The notes under the pieces are model-generated. The model did not search any database, was not told the DNA's origin, and saw nothing but the letters and a program-made list of their open reading frames with translations. Positions 1 through 11,609 of a stretch of 64,000 nucleotides of DNA are shown here, one piece after another. The position numbers were made by a program, and so were the translations under genes. The stretch comes from Apostichopus parvimensis (lineage: Eukaryota; Echinodermata; Holothuroidea; Aspidochirotida; Stichopodidae), in NCBI GenBank assembly GCA_000934455.1, contig KN889596.1, positions 1 to 64,000 of the forward strand, written 5' to 3'. How positions within the stretch are numbered: the stretch's first letter is position 1; each line of letters begins with the position of its first letter.

Positions 1-997
1 TTTAAACCAGCTACCAAACTCAGATTTAAACCAGCTACCACTCACATTTAGACCTACTGCTCAATTACCCATCTGAACATTACTGAAGCTGAGGGAATAA
101 AACTCTGTTGGCCGTAGTGCTCTTTTAAAGGCTGGGAATCATTTATTCCCTCAGAATGTGTATGAATATGAGTACAAGGCTATAAATCAGGAGTACAAGA
201 GTTACCTTATTTTGCACTGGTTCCTATAGCAGGGACTGTGCTCACATCGGGCAGTTCTGAATGCCGCCCAGCACAAACAGTATTTTAAACATTTCCTTGT
301 ATTCATCATACCATGAGTTAATGGTATCAAATTGGTTCAGTGAAACATGCTCTGAAGGCTATCGGAACTTTGCCCTCGAAATTTAAGCAATGTCTAGTTC
401 GGAATGGAACTCATTGAAGGTTCCTGAATGATTCACAGATGTTGAGCAAGCTTGAATTAGGGCATTAACGAACCAAAATGTTACCAATAGTATCTGCTGT
501 AACACTAACTGTGAAGTATGATCACAGTTGACAACTACTTGGGTCTTTGTTAAGTAGACTATACCAGAGAGACGTTGATGATCTGATCAGTATAGCATCC
601 AAATATGCTAGGAAGTCTAATATAGTCACTGATCCTCGACTTTACAGAGCAGTTTGCTGCCATCCTCAAGTCAGTTTCCATCACTGCTAGATTTACATAA
701 AACTCCAACTTGATCAATTACTTTGTCTGGGAATTATTATGAGGATCACAACCTTACAGAACAGTAGTTTCTTGATAAGATTTGCCATTTTTACCATGCT
801 TAAACATGTCAAAGAAGCTAATAACACTTAATGGTCACAATATGCTAGAAAGACCAACGCTAGTCACTTCCGGTCGCTAACAATTTAGGGAATTAAAACC
901 ACCCAACACAATATTCTTGAAGTCATCTGGCCATTTTTAAGTTCTTTAAATATCTTGGCAACAGTGGTAGGCTTTTCAGCAGCTTTTCACAAAGTTC

Positions 998-1255
998 TTA
1001 GCCAATCTCCTGCAATTTGATTAACCGATGGGAATGATTCAATCTAAGACTGCTGCTGACTAGTCTAACACGCGACGTATTAACATTAATTACCAGATAA
1101 TTACGGAATACTTTTGATTTACAAAATGTTGCTGTCCTCACATTTTCCTCATTGCATAAATTGCACGGTAATACAAATCCTGCTGCTTCGTTTTCATTGC
1201 TTGAAATTAATTCACTGTAAGAGTTCAGTCTAATGTTTTTCTTCTTCAAAATCAA
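998..1255 (-). pseudogene. Unassigned open fragment with a CxxC pair (possible USP-like remnant)
   Basis: Minus-strand open stretch of about 85 residues with no convincing splice sites. It encodes FVLPCNLCNEENVRTATF followed by FRNYLVINVNTSRV. A CxxC pair followed by a Thr-rich strand and a Y-L-V-I strand is loosely like the zinc-ribbon segment of ubiquitin-specific proteases (C-x-x-C ... L-I-I-x-L). Stops follow soon after on the same strand, so if real it is a decayed fragment, perhaps carried by a transposon. The resemblance is weak and chance is a fair alternative. Confidence 0.2.
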
Positions 1256-1734
1256 TTCAAAGAGGGCGCTATAAATCTTTATCTTGGGATACAGGGTTTC
1301 TACAGTAGCAGGCAGGTGTTGGTCAAGCAGAATCCATGATTAAGGTTATAAATCTCTGGCCAGAGCAGCTGAAACCAAGAGATGAAAATCATTCCCAATT
1401 GCATCCTTCTTCCTCATTTGCATGCTTACTCAGTCCCTATGTATAGGTTTTTGGTTTCCAAGTTTACGGATTGGTAAAATTGAGTTTGGTACATTTTGAA
1501 ATCAGCAAGACGGACAGAAAAGGTAAAACCTTTGCAAAACCTTTTTCAAACCAAATCTGTTTTCCTGAAGTCACCAAGGTAACCAACTGTTGCAGTTATT
1601 TTAATAACAACTGATGCTGTCTTGTCAGTGTTGAAGTTATCCTCTGATCTTGTTAACTGGTGAAGATAACTTCTGATGTTGTTAACTGGTGAAGATAACT
1701 TCTGATGTTGTTTCCTAAGACTGATGTGGGTATC

Positions 1735-2045
1735 TGTTCTGGTTACTTACCAACCAAGTTACCAATTGATAGCTTGTCATTTACCTGCTGATGTTGCTTA
1801 CCAATCAAGTTACCTACTTGTGTTGTTTAGCAATCATGTTACCTAGTGATGTTGTTTCTAACTAAAGGTTACCAAATCATGATGTTGTCTTCTAATCAAG
1901 TTACCTACTGATTTTGTTTACCAAACAAGTTACCTACTGATGTTGTTTACCAATCAAGTAACCTACTGATGTTGTTTAGCAACCATGTTACCTACTGGTA
2001 TTGTTTAAGATGTTGTTTCTAACTAAAGGTTACCAAATCTTGATA
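1735..2045. repeat. Degenerate ~29-bp minisatellite next to the LG2 exon
   Basis: Roughly ten imperfect units built on gttacctactgatgttgtt followed by taccaatcaa, with diverged units extending left to about 1640. On the minus (gene) strand each good unit reads CAGTAGGTAACTTG, which resembles a 5' splice site. The array starts about 35 bp beyond the true donor of exon 2317-2080. Confidence 0.8.
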
Positions 2046-2079
2046 AATACTGATGTTGATTCCATCTCGGGTTACCCAC

Positions 2080-2317
2080 CTTATTATAGCAGGCCCAGAT
2101 CCACAATCAAATCGAAATTCCACGTGTCCGTCGCTGAGAGATAACGATATGAAGTCTCCCGTACCGTCGATGTTCAGTCCACTATAGAGAATGACCCCAT
2201 TCAGGCCTCTGGGTCGAAATACCACTTCAACTTCTATGAAGGACAAGTGTTGATTGGAAAGACTACCATGGGCTATGTAGGATGTACCACCAAATGATGG
2301 GATATCTACCAGCAGCT
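2080..2317 (-). CDS. EGFLAM: EGFLAM-like exon 7: first half of laminin-G domain LG2
   Basis: 238-nt exon (2 + 234 + 2), acceptor TTTTTCATCCTCAG, donor ATAAG|GTGGGT. It encodes VDIPSFGGTSYI, then HLSFIEVEVVFRPRGLNG, then GDFISLSLSDGHVEFRFD, then CGSGPAII. The run L-S-F-x-E-x-E-x-x-F-R-P followed by G-H-V-E-F-R-F-D-C-G-S-G is the wording I recall for human pikachurin LG1, and is the strongest single clue to family. This exon carries about 11 residues more of the domain than exon 3 does in LG1: the intron lies after CGSGPAIIR here but before FNCGSG in LG1. The rest of LG2 must lie left of the window. A minisatellite begins about 35 bp past its donor. Confidence 0.93.
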
Positions 2318-4361
2318 CTGAGGATGAAAAATGAAATCATTTCATCAGCGGTTACAGTGGGTGATGTATGTCTAATCATGGAGGCAAAACAGTTTTTACC
2401 TCCATGGTCTAATAGACTGATAATCCATCAATACATTCATAAGAAGCTAGGAGAATGCAAAATAGTTCTAATAGGTTATTGTAAGTTTTGTTCATGCTTC
2501 TACTGGGGGAAATCACCAGAACTAGGGAGGGACCCTCTCCCCCGTGCTCTCTCCCCCCGTTAAAAAAAGACATCTATGGATGTTAGGTTGTCTGTCCATC
2601 ATGAAGATGATATTGAGGTGATTCCATGTCATGAGAATTATATAATCCTTCTCCAAATGAGGGATCACATGGGATCAATGTCTTTGCTACATCCCCCTTC
2701 CCCCTTCCCACACCCCCTTCCCCCTACCACATAGGATTGGCTGCATTACGTCTGTACTGTAAGTAGATAAAAAGGAGTACTTATTCATCATGAAGGAGGG
2801 AAGGGTTTTTTTAGGGAGGGAGGGAAGGTCTCATATTAAGAGGCATTTCACTACGTGTAATTCAATTCAGTGCATCACTGCCAAACATATTCCAAAGTTT
2901 GAGTTTTGAAAAGAAAGGTTTACTTTATCAAGAGAGGATCAAGGGAAGAAATGCATACTTTGAAAAGAAATAATCCAAAGCAATTTCTTCTGTAAGTGTG
3001 AAAGCTTTAAAGCTTATCAAGTTTACGACCAATAACCTTACCTAAACTCTATTGACACCAAACACACTGTCCTTGGCCAATACACAGACATCACATACAA
3101 TATGTACAGATAAGTCTCATATGAGGGAGGTTACTGACCCCCCATATAATCTCTAAATACAATTTTCCTTTTTATACCTCTTAGCTCTAAGCAGTACATC
3201 ATCTTCTTAAGTTTTACAACCAGCAACCATACAGTCAGTTCAGCATATGTATATAATTTCATTTTTTAAGCCTCAAAACTATAGTACAAATACTGGCGCT
3301 TTCAAGGACGCAAAAGCCAAGCTTGCACAAAATGATAATTTCTAAGCATTTGTTGTTACTTGGGGGAGTCTCCTGACACTGCAAAGAATTGGCAGTGAAT
3401 TGTCAAAGTGAAAATGAAACATTTTTACAGAAAAATACCTAAGAATTTAGCCATCCCTTAACCTGTATGCCATACAAGGTAGGGACTTAATAAATAACAG
3501 AACGCAAAACCAACTAGGAAAACCAGAAAATACATTTGTTCTTTTTTATACTTTTTCCTAAATTTCTTTATTCTTTTTTCATCTTAACCAGTCAAGAGTT
3601 AAGATCTTTGAACAGAACCATCGGCTATCTAGTACGGGCGGCGATGGCATCCTTCGTTCCTAGAGAACTTCCTGAGCTCACGCCCCAGTGACAATGAGCA
3701 TGGCTGACTGACCCTTTCTACAGCCATGGTTCCTGTCCTTCTTAATGAACATCTGTTCACATATCACCTCGGGTCCTGATATACTCAGCAAAATTTCCGG
3801 AGAAGAATAGTCTTTATAGATCAGGCTGAAGTTTGAATGTGTTCAACAAAAGCTTGATTGGATTATCAACCAGTGTACTCCCCGAGGCGATACACATCTA
3901 CCGACTCTCCCCGCCTGACATTTACAAAAGAATCCTTTCCTGCCCGGGATTCTTTCTTTTTTTTTCAGGAGGAGGAAAATCTCCAGAAAATACTTCAAAG
4001 GGACACTTTGAGAAAAAGATGTATATGGAGAGACAGATATTGGAGACTTGTGGTCGGTGACTATAGAAACCTAAAATAGTCATATTTAGTGGAATTTGAC
4101 AGAATGGAGATTTATTAAATGGTAGCTCATTGTGTGGTTTATAAAATGAGAAAGCAAAACTTTCTGTTTTGTAGTAGGTTCGATGACCAATCAGAGAAAT
4201 GTCTCCTCAACTCCCGCCTCCCCCCTAGTAGAGAAGCATTCAGCCTTAATACATCTTCTGTTGTTTCTTTAAAGTGACGTAACACAATTTCCAGAGCTTT
4301 CATTGTACAGTCAGCAGATTTCGTGTACTATATGTTATTCTCACTAAATGAAACTATCCTG

Positions 4362-5009
4362 AGGGCGCTCTTACACTAGATCCGGATCAGATCCCCTGAT
4401 GTTATCAGACGATCATCTCTCCATGGGATAAACTTATGCATTGATCCGGACGCACTTAAACTTGAGTCGTACTCTGATCCTCCGCTGCTTTTCACCGGAT
4501 TTTGGTAAAAAAATTGGATTGGAAATGTGTCATGCGCAGCCGCGGATCGCATAGTACGTTTATTCCAAAACTTTCGTTGTCATGGTTGCAGAGCCTTAGG
4601 GTGACAATACTACACTATGGATGACCCACATGCACTCAATATACATAGGAATTAGCACATGCATGATACAGGACTGGAATTTCACACGAGAATGCATGAG
4701 ACATAATGAGGTCACCGGATATCTCGGGTCACTGTTGATGCGAGAGTGTTTACATTGCAAAGTTGATCTCGACGTCCGGACCAGATCCTGGTCTCTGCCA
4801 GCATCAAAATAGGAGGACAGATCCGGATCTGAACTGCGTTTACACTACAACCGTGATCTCGACATCCGGACCAGATCCTGGTCTCTGCCAGCATCAAAGT
4901 AGGAAGATCGGATCCGGATCTGAACTGTGTTTACACTACAGCCATGATCTCCACGTCAGGATCAGATCCTGATGTCGCGATCTGATCCGGATCTAGTGTA
5001 AAGCACCCT
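4362..5009. mobile_element. Non-autonomous TIR element with internal 90-bp tandem repeats
   Basis: The left end (AGGGCGCTCTTACACTAGAT, continuing CCGGATCAGATC) is matched by the reverse complement of the right end (AGGGTGCTTTACACTAGATC), giving inverted repeats of about 30 bp. Inside, 4749-4990 is a tandem array of about 2.7 units of 90-91 bp rich in the palindrome AGATCCGGATCT. No reading frame for a transposase is present. I could not find a clear target-site duplication: the flanks read ctatcctg on the left and atactttc on the right. The superfamily is undetermined. Confidence 0.7.
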
Positions 5010-5761
5010 ATACTTTCATGACGTAATCTAATAACCACCAGTCTTGTCAACCTTAATTGGGACCTGACTATTATCGTTCTATCACTCTCTATGTTAATCC
5101 TACATATCTTAGCATTAATATTGGACAGTGTAGTTTGTTAACGTTGTTCAGGTGATTCCCGACAAGAGGTGATATCTTGGAAAAGTCACATGGCTCAGAC
5201 TTTCAACACTAAAAGAATGCATTTTGTGAGTTGAGAAATGCATTGAGCCACTTGTGCAAAGGAAGAGTTGTAATCATGACCACTGGGAATGGTTAAACAA
5301 GAATGTATGATGTTGTGGACCAGGAGTTCGCAAAATTCAACCACCTTTCCTGCTTTGTGTTTGTTGTTTTTTTGTTTGTTTCAAGGGCTGATGCAGGACA
5401 TTTGCATACTGCATTAATACTTTGTAGCAGTTCATCAACCACTATGCACGTAAACCCCTCCCTCCCCCCTCTCCCAATATGGTCACTACACAATACATAG
5501 TGTTGGGTTGCCCAGGGTTACTTTCCATGCATACAGTTGCATTCCAAATGCAAAAGGATCAAATACAACAAGACTAGCAAGTCGCAGAGATTTGGACTGT
5601 CACTTTAAGACAAACCAGTCAATATGCTTCTTATTGTGGGAGGAACAGTCATTGACTTAAGGATTTCTCAACAAAAAAAAAGAATGAAAAAAGGTTTTCT
5701 GTTGCATTTTTATTTTACTAAGTTATCTCACTCAATGAAATTTTTGGGTTTCCTTCTGCAG

Positions 5762-5879
5762 TGATTCAGCGACTGAACAATGATATGAAAATAGATCATA
5801 CGAGAGTTAGCTCAGAGCAGTACCCATTGAGAAGGACCCACAATGCAGTATTGTATGGAGGGGACACCTCGGGGTGGAT
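5762..5879 (+). CDS. Candidate plus-strand exon nested in intron 6
   Basis: 118-nt open segment (2 + 114 + 2) with a good acceptor (GGTTTCCTTCTGCAG) and donor (GGAT|GTAAGT) on the strand opposite the EGFLAM-like gene. It encodes IQRLNNDMKIDHTRVSSEQY and then PLRRTHNAVLYGGDTSGW. The composition is protein-like, and the complementary strand has stops in the frame checked. I do not recognise the family. No matching neighbour exon was found on the plus strand nearby, so it may belong to a nested gene, be a remnant, or be a chance open segment. Confidence 0.35.
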
Positions 5880-7076
5880 GTAAGTCACTGCACCAACACA
5901 TCATGTACTTGTTCTCTGATTGCTATTTGCATTGTATGACAAGTCTATTCCACCTTTCATCAAAGTTTGTGGTTTGTGTGAAAGTATGATAGTGACAAGA
6001 TGCAATGAAGTATTTACAAGCAACAATTTGATATTGAAGCACTACATGTTAACCCTGTTTTGTAGTATCTGGCAAGAAATGATGTCATCACTTTAGTAAA
6101 ATTCAACTTGATGGCATCAGCCCAGAATTTTATATGCAAATTAGCCTAGGGCTACTGGCACATCTGCTACGTAGAGGGTGTGCCGTTTTAATCCTGGGAG
6201 GATCTTCTTCGGGAGGCAGACTATTAAACACAAAAGTAAAGAAAACTGGTAAATTAGACAAAATAGAAGGTGGGATAGTAAATTGGCCAGGTGGTAATGA
6301 AAGTGAGAATTGATGGAAACAAAATGGTTGTAGAATATGAACAGCCTTTCTCAAAGTTGTGAATCAGTAGTGAATAACACACCACACAGTTTTCTTGGAT
6401 TGGAATGGTAGCATGTGTTATGCTGACGTAGCCCCAAACAGGTGCTTTAATGACACCAGTATTACCCCTTTCTCCCCCCCCTTCCCTCCCCACTCCCCAA
6501 TTATGTTACATTTTGAATAAAATGATCACTTATGCTCAATCTTCAAGGGTCATTTTGTTGCCCTCTCTCGATGTACTTGCTAACCCACAGGGACCTTCAA
6601 TTCGTATAATTTAAACACATTTGAAAGTTTAGGGAAGAAAATGGAGGGGGTAAGAACTGTCAGTAAAGTACTGTTTTCACAAGTACTTTAAGCATGCTGT
6701 AATTTGAGGTAAGTAATTATGACATTCAAATTAATTACACTTCTAATAAATTACACATCTAATTTGAGCCCCTCATAGGAATTTACAAAACAGTCAAGCA
6801 TTGTTTTACATTTTGTCTAATTTTCTTTCATTTTCCCAGCTTCCTGTGAGAAAGTTCCCCATCAATCGAAAATATTATACGCTCCTCATTATGTTTGTGA
6901 CTAGTACTGTACTTCATTGCTACCATCATTTGTAAAGCTAAATGCAATTTCTGTTGAATGAAAATGTTCATCCACCACTTCCCCTTACTCCCACCCCCCT
7001 TCCCGCCCAAAAAAAAAAGCCTGCATCTTGCAGAGGTCAAATTAGAACAGACATGGATCCCGTTGCAGTTATTTAA

Positions 7077-7433
7077 TGGCATTGAAGACTCGCCCCAAAC
7101 CGCGTGCCGCGCTCTGAAAAAGGTAACTTTCCGTTGCTTGCAAGTGAAGTATTCTTCTTGTTGCTACAAAATGCAGACAGTGATAAAACGTGATACCTTT
7201 TTATCTTTTATCTAGACCCGAGATGTCCCTTGCTACTATGTACACTGTGTTGTGGGTATTGACCGGAGCTGTATGTATTGACTGTACACTAGTGTCTAAT
7301 TACCGACGGTAGCAAGCTGTGTGTGTATTTTCTGGGATCGACGGTGGTGTCTAATTCTTCTGTTACACCTCATTCGAAACTAGGTCAGATTACCGGCATG
7401 AGACGTTTCTTTGTGCGCGAGTCTTCACACCCT
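7077..7433 (+). mobile_element. TTAA-flanked MITE, copy 1
   Basis: 357-bp element bounded by TTAA at 7073-7076 and 7434-7437. The ends are imperfect inverted repeats: TGGCATTGAAGACTCG on the left, and AGGGTGTGAAGACTCG as the reverse complement of the right end. Two more copies of the same family lie at 15443-15802 and 54252-54611. The TTAA target suggests a Kolobok- or piggyBac-type parent element. It contains short open stretches but no transposase. Confidence 0.8.
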
Positions 7434-7991
7434 TTAAGGCAACAGCAGCAGGTGACCTTAACATGCTCTACTTCTAATTTGAAACATTTTCTTCCGTTCC
7501 GAAAATGACTTTTCCTTCCTGTCAAAGTGCAAGCTTATGATTTGGTTAGAATAAAGAGCTTTTTACGGTAAACTGCACAAATATCACATCATCAATCACG
7601 CTGGTATTTAATTTTGCCTGAGAGTTTTTCTCGTTCCCTTCTTCTTTCGGCTCTATTTTTTTATTTATTTATCTTTTATTTTCTCACTGAAGTGATTATA
7701 TATGAGTCGCCAGGGGAGATGTTACACGCGTAATAAAATGATGGGTTTGAACTGCTAATAGGCCTACTACAGACACACATTTTCCGAGAAATACAATTAC
7801 ATAAGATGGAATAGTGGATTCCACAATTTTATTCAAAATTGTGTGGAACTTGTCCGAAAAAGTTAATTGAAGGATAACTAAGATCAAATGTGGTAAAACC
7901 ACCATATTTAAAATGTGTCTATTTTAATATCGAGGAATGTGTTGTGAAGTGTGTGTACAACCCACTCCACACTGGACAAAGTTGAACGGCC

Positions 7992-8265
7992 TTACACATC
8001 ATCAAAGATATAACCCATCATGGCAGCTGCCGCCAGATTCTGACATAGAGTAAAACCTTGCAGCTTTAATGGATCTATCGAAAGTCTGGCGAGCCGAGGT
8101 TTCTTCGGGAAGTCTTTTGTAACGGAATCCCAAAGTAGAATATATGCAAGAATTCCACGCAATATGCTGCACCGATGCTCCCGTAGCATCTTGTAACAAT
8201 ATAGAATCGGATCCTGAGCCATTCATCGCCGAGCAGATAGTCAACCTATCAATTGTGTGAGGCAA
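7992..8265 (-). other. Unassigned overlapping open stretches
   Basis: Two minus-strand frames stay open over about 230-260 bp, and the segment is somewhat richer in GC than its surroundings. One frame ends with LAAAAMMGYIFDDV; the other contains LGFRYKRLPEETSARQTF. Neither has a family I recognise and neither shows clean splice sites in the right phase for the host gene. It is listed so that the stretch is not overlooked. Confidence 0.15.
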
Positions 8266-9028
8266 CGATTACAGAAAATATAAACAAAACTCAAGAGAGA
8301 CAATCACAGAAGAGAAACTTCAAAGATTGATGGTCAACATAAATCCTATGTTTCCTCCTCCGCCTCCTCCCGTTGAAAGTCTCCCCTTCGCAGTTTTGCT
8401 GAGGGGAAGAGACAGATAGAAACGAAGAGAGAGAGGGAGGCAGCGACAGATGGAGACGGAGACAGAGAGAGATGACTGCCAATCTCTTAATTGTCCCCGA
8501 TGAAAATTGCAAAAGGTTTTTCTTGTAGTCTGACTCCAACAGGATTACATCACTAGAGGCCAAAAGATTTACTGTCGGTGATGACGGGGATTCATGTCAC
8601 AAGAGACAAATCGATTTACGGATCTTGTTAAACCTTCTCAAGAGGATGGGACGAGATAACATGAATCTTTCCGGTCACACGTTCTTTGAGGGGAAAATCC
8701 TGCCAAGGACTCCTCGATGTAAAATGAAAAGGAGAAAAGTGGTAGTTGTCAAAATGGATGTGAAAAGGAAAATGGTACTAGTAGAAAATCCTCCCTGAAT
8801 AAAAAGTTTTATATGGGACGCGAGAAATATACCAACACCGATGTATACTATAGCATTTATAACGCAGTACTCCTCTTGAAGAAATTCTGGGAAAGGAGGG
8901 AAGACATTCATAAAAACGGCCGGTACCTAGCATTTTAAGAAAATACAAGAGCCCAACGGACACTCTGGTTCCTTGATTAGTGGAATATTAATGTGTTGTA
9001 TGTCATCACCCAATATCATAATTTTTAG

Positions 9029-9373
9029 GCCCACATGTAACCAGCTATTAACCAACAACTGTAAACAAAGTTTGGCTGCAATCTGACTCAAGGTTGCAGA
9101 GTTATTGAAATGGTAAAGAAAATGTGGGCCAATATGGTCCCAAACATATTGGGTGCCACACATTCGGGTCCAAGCCAAGGAGTGTGTCCCAAAATGAATT
9201 TGAGGTGGAAATAAATTTGGACCAACCCAGCCCAAAACTGGGCATAGAATTTTTCTGGGCCCAGGTGGTACCAAAATGATTAGGACTACATGTACCAGCT
9301 ATTAACCAAAATAACTGTTGTACCAAGTTTGGTTACAATCCGACATATGATTGCGGAGTCATTGCAATGTAAA
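9029..9373. repeat. Dispersed-type repeat with two diverged ~90-bp subunits
   Basis: Units at about 9029-9118 and 9284-9373 share the frame acatgtaaccagctattaac, then an agtttggttacaatc-like block, then a gttattgaaatg-like block. A 165-bp spacer rich in gggcc/ggtcc words lies between them. The structure looks like part of an old dispersed repeat; no terminal repeats or coding sequence are seen. Confidence 0.55.
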
Positions 9374-10160
9374 GATTTTTACTGTTGACCCCATAACCTC
9401 TTTCATATTCATGAGAGTCAGTGCCAAAAACGATACGGCACACTCTTTCACTGTAATACATCTACACAGTAAATGTCCATCACAAGTGTCACACATGTGC
9501 ACATACATACCACCCTTACTACTTTGGTTGCTTTGCTTCCAACAAGGAACCAAATATGAGAAGACTTTATCTGAATATTGTTTTAACATATTTTGTCTCC
9601 AGAAGCCCTACAGTAATGTTATCCATCACAGTTCATCATAAAAACAACAGGAAGACCACAAAACCAGAGGTTTTGTGGTTCCTAGACATAAAATAACTGT
9701 ATGTAATCATCCTGTACAGTATGTAATCATCCTAATGATCCATACAGCCACTGAATAAGTCAGATCTGATAGATGAAAGAGGTCCAGCCTATGACCATTA
9801 CCCTGGCATTAAGGCTACCTTAGGTATAAATTATCACCTGTGGACACCAATGAGAGTTTTTTGGAGATTTTTGGCCTTAAAATAACAAAATTTCCCTCCA
9901 ATATCCAGCTCATAAATCTTCCTATCTATAATACAGTTAAATAAATACATTGTCAAACCATGGATATTTTCTGTACCTAATTAGGCTAAATGAGTCATTT
10001 CTGCCACCAACCCCTTTAACAACTATAAGGAATGGAAAGAAAGAGTAACAGCTTTATTTTATTCATTGCCAAATATTTTGACAACTTTCTAAAAACACCA
10101 CTCATCCCTTCCTTCCAATCATCAAGTACTCTTAGAGAAATGGGCCACCTAAAACTCTGG

Positions 10161-10182
10161 TGTCTCTCTCTCTCTCTCTCTG
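10161..10182. repeat. (TC)n microsatellite
   Basis: A run of alternating T and C within intron 6 (gtctctctctctctctctct). Confidence 0.8.
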
Positions 10183-10780
10183 GCCACTTAATTGAGATAG
10201 CAAAGATAACCTTTTGGCATTTCCTTGTTCAAACTGGTCTTGATAAGAGCCAGGTGTATAGTTAAGTCAACACAAGATTATCAGTGTTATCAAACAGATA
10301 CTTTGTAGCTATGCACACTCATATTAAACAGATATTTTCACTTTCTAACAAAGCTGTGTGGTGCCCCAAGATTATATATTGAGACCTTATTGCACAGTAC
10401 TATTCCTAATTGAAGTTGAACAAAAGTCTGACAACAGCAAAGAATAAAAAATATATAATGGACAATGGAAGACATTTACGTAACTATCAGACTTTGACCT
10501 TTGTTGACCTCAAATCACCTACGACTCCTACAAAAGAAATAATAGCAAAGTAGGAATCTAGAAGTCACCAAGGTGGATACAAACACTAAGAGCAAAGTTC
10601 CTCCCAGCTTACTATCTGGGTTCAGTCAGAGAGGAAGATCGCACGAGCGACCTATCTTCTTCCACTTTCACTGTTTACTAAAAAGGAAACCGTTGTACTT
10701 CTTTTCACTCAGTAATTCTGCGACCTAAAAGTGACATTTAAAGACATTGGCACAATTCACAGTCGGCAGATTGCACCTAC

Positions 10781-10906
10781 CTTCTTGACATGACTCTCCG
10801 TGGTGTCCTAACGGACAAAGGCATACGTGACGATCTGGTCGGATGACTGAACAGGTACCTCCATTATTACACGGGCTCTCTTGACACAACGGTAAGGTGC
10901 ACTCAC
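10781..10906 (-). CDS. EGFLAM: EGFLAM-like exon 6: LG1 last cysteine and second canonical EGF
   Basis: 126-nt exon (2 + 123 + 1), acceptor CTCTCTCTCCAG, donor GAAG|GTAGGT. The first two bases complete a Gly codon. Seven cysteines are encoded: the first (residue 2) belongs to LG1, and the other six (7, 12, 18, 28, 30, 39) form an EGF with CNNGGTC and VCLCPLGHHGESC. The next exon downstream (2317-2080) starts LG2 directly after this single EGF. That is the pikachurin layout and the main reason agrin and perlecan are disfavoured. The acceptor sits beside a short AG/TA dinucleotide repeat (10911-10933) that supplies its pyrimidine tract on the minus strand. Only 513 bp separate it from exon 5, the second shortest intron in the window. 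Confidence 0.93.
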
Positions 10907-11419
10907 CTGGAGAGAGAGATATATATATATATAGGCCACGAATGAGGAAACAGAAAGCCAAACTGCCTTCCTTTGTGATTGCCCCTGTCACATTTTCTAT
11001 AATTACATTTTGCCAAAATAACATGCTGCAAAACATGGTTTCTCAATTTTGTTTATCATCTGATATTCTTGGCAAGGTTCGATTCTTGATCTCTTGCCCA
11101 GAATGCGAGTGGAATTACGACAAAATGGCAACACCATTAATGAGACAAGACATCATTAAAGGGATGTCATGGCATATGACGGCACCACTTATAATGGTAT
11201 GAAGAGATCAAAGACATGTCGTTACATGTGACTAACACCAATAAAGACGATCTAATGACACTCCAAGTACCTTCCAGGTACCTTCAAGATGATAATAAAA
11301 CAAGATACATATTACAAACGCAGCAGCGAGAGTTGCTTTCTTTAATTCCCGAGGGGAATAATATACAGACACTTGGCATTGCTTTCTCTTATTCGATGCT
11401 AATATTCTACTCATCTCAC
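10907..11419 (-). other. Intron 5 of the EGFLAM-like gene (513 bp)
   Basis: Phase-1 intron between the end of LG1 and the following EGF. It has a GTGAGA donor and a CTCTCTCTCCAG acceptor. A near-duplicate 10-bp motif (gtaccttcca/gtaccttcaa) lies at 11269-11288. Nothing else is seen. Confidence 0.85.
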
Positions 11420-11609
11420 CGACATTTACACCGGTTTCAGCTTCTCCCTGAGGTGTAGGTCGGAGATCTACATTTCTGCTCATCACGAGCAGCCTCTCGA
11501 CGCAGCCTTCAAATCCTTTGGTCGCCTCAGTCTTCGAGTAGAGGTGTGACAAAGCTGGATGGCCGCCTAAGTACAACGGTTCTCGTAAGCTTATTTTGGT
11601 GTAATCGCC
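11420..11609 (-). CDS. EGFLAM: EGFLAM-like exon 5: C-terminal third of laminin-G domain LG1
   Basis: 190-nt exon (63 codons + 1), acceptor TTCTCTCGCAG, donor GTCG|GTGAGA. It encodes GDYTKISLREPLYLGGHP, then KGFEGCVERLLV, then AETGVNV. These are the L-Y-L-G-G strand and the G-F-x-G-C strand near the end of every LG domain; the cysteine of GFEGC should pair with the first cysteine of the next exon (ECTL), as in other LG domains. LG1 assembled from exons 3-5 is about 180 residues, the normal family length. The region is GC-richer than its flanks. The ending TGVNV followed by an EGF strongly resembles the LG1-EGF junction of vertebrate pikachurin (SGVNV in human, from memory). Confidence 0.93.

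Larger units (their letters stand above)
1..2079 (-). other. Start of intron 7 of the EGFLAM-like gene
   Basis: Intronic sequence past the LG2 exon. It contains the minisatellite described separately (1735-2045), an open fragment at 998-1255, and a 16-bp direct repeat (tttaaaccagctacca) at positions 1-16 and 26-41. The next LG2 exon was sought here and not found. Confidence 0.7.
2318..10780 (-). other. Intron 6 of the EGFLAM-like gene (8.5 kb)
   Basis: Phase-1 intron between EGF and LG2. It holds a diverged duplicated repeat (9029-9373), two overlapping minus-strand open stretches near 8.0-8.3 kb that I do not recognise, a TTAA MITE (7077-7433), a plus-strand exon candidate (5762-5879) and a TIR element (4362-5009). 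2560-4350 contains C/G-rich and purine runs (2690-2735, 2795-2830) but no recognisable gene. Confidence 0.75.

Noticed and set aside
8675-8963. Hydrophobic minus-strand open stretches suggesting membrane segments
   Set aside because: They come from T-rich sequence read as Phe/Leu/Ile, have no splice sites in phase, and match nothing I know.
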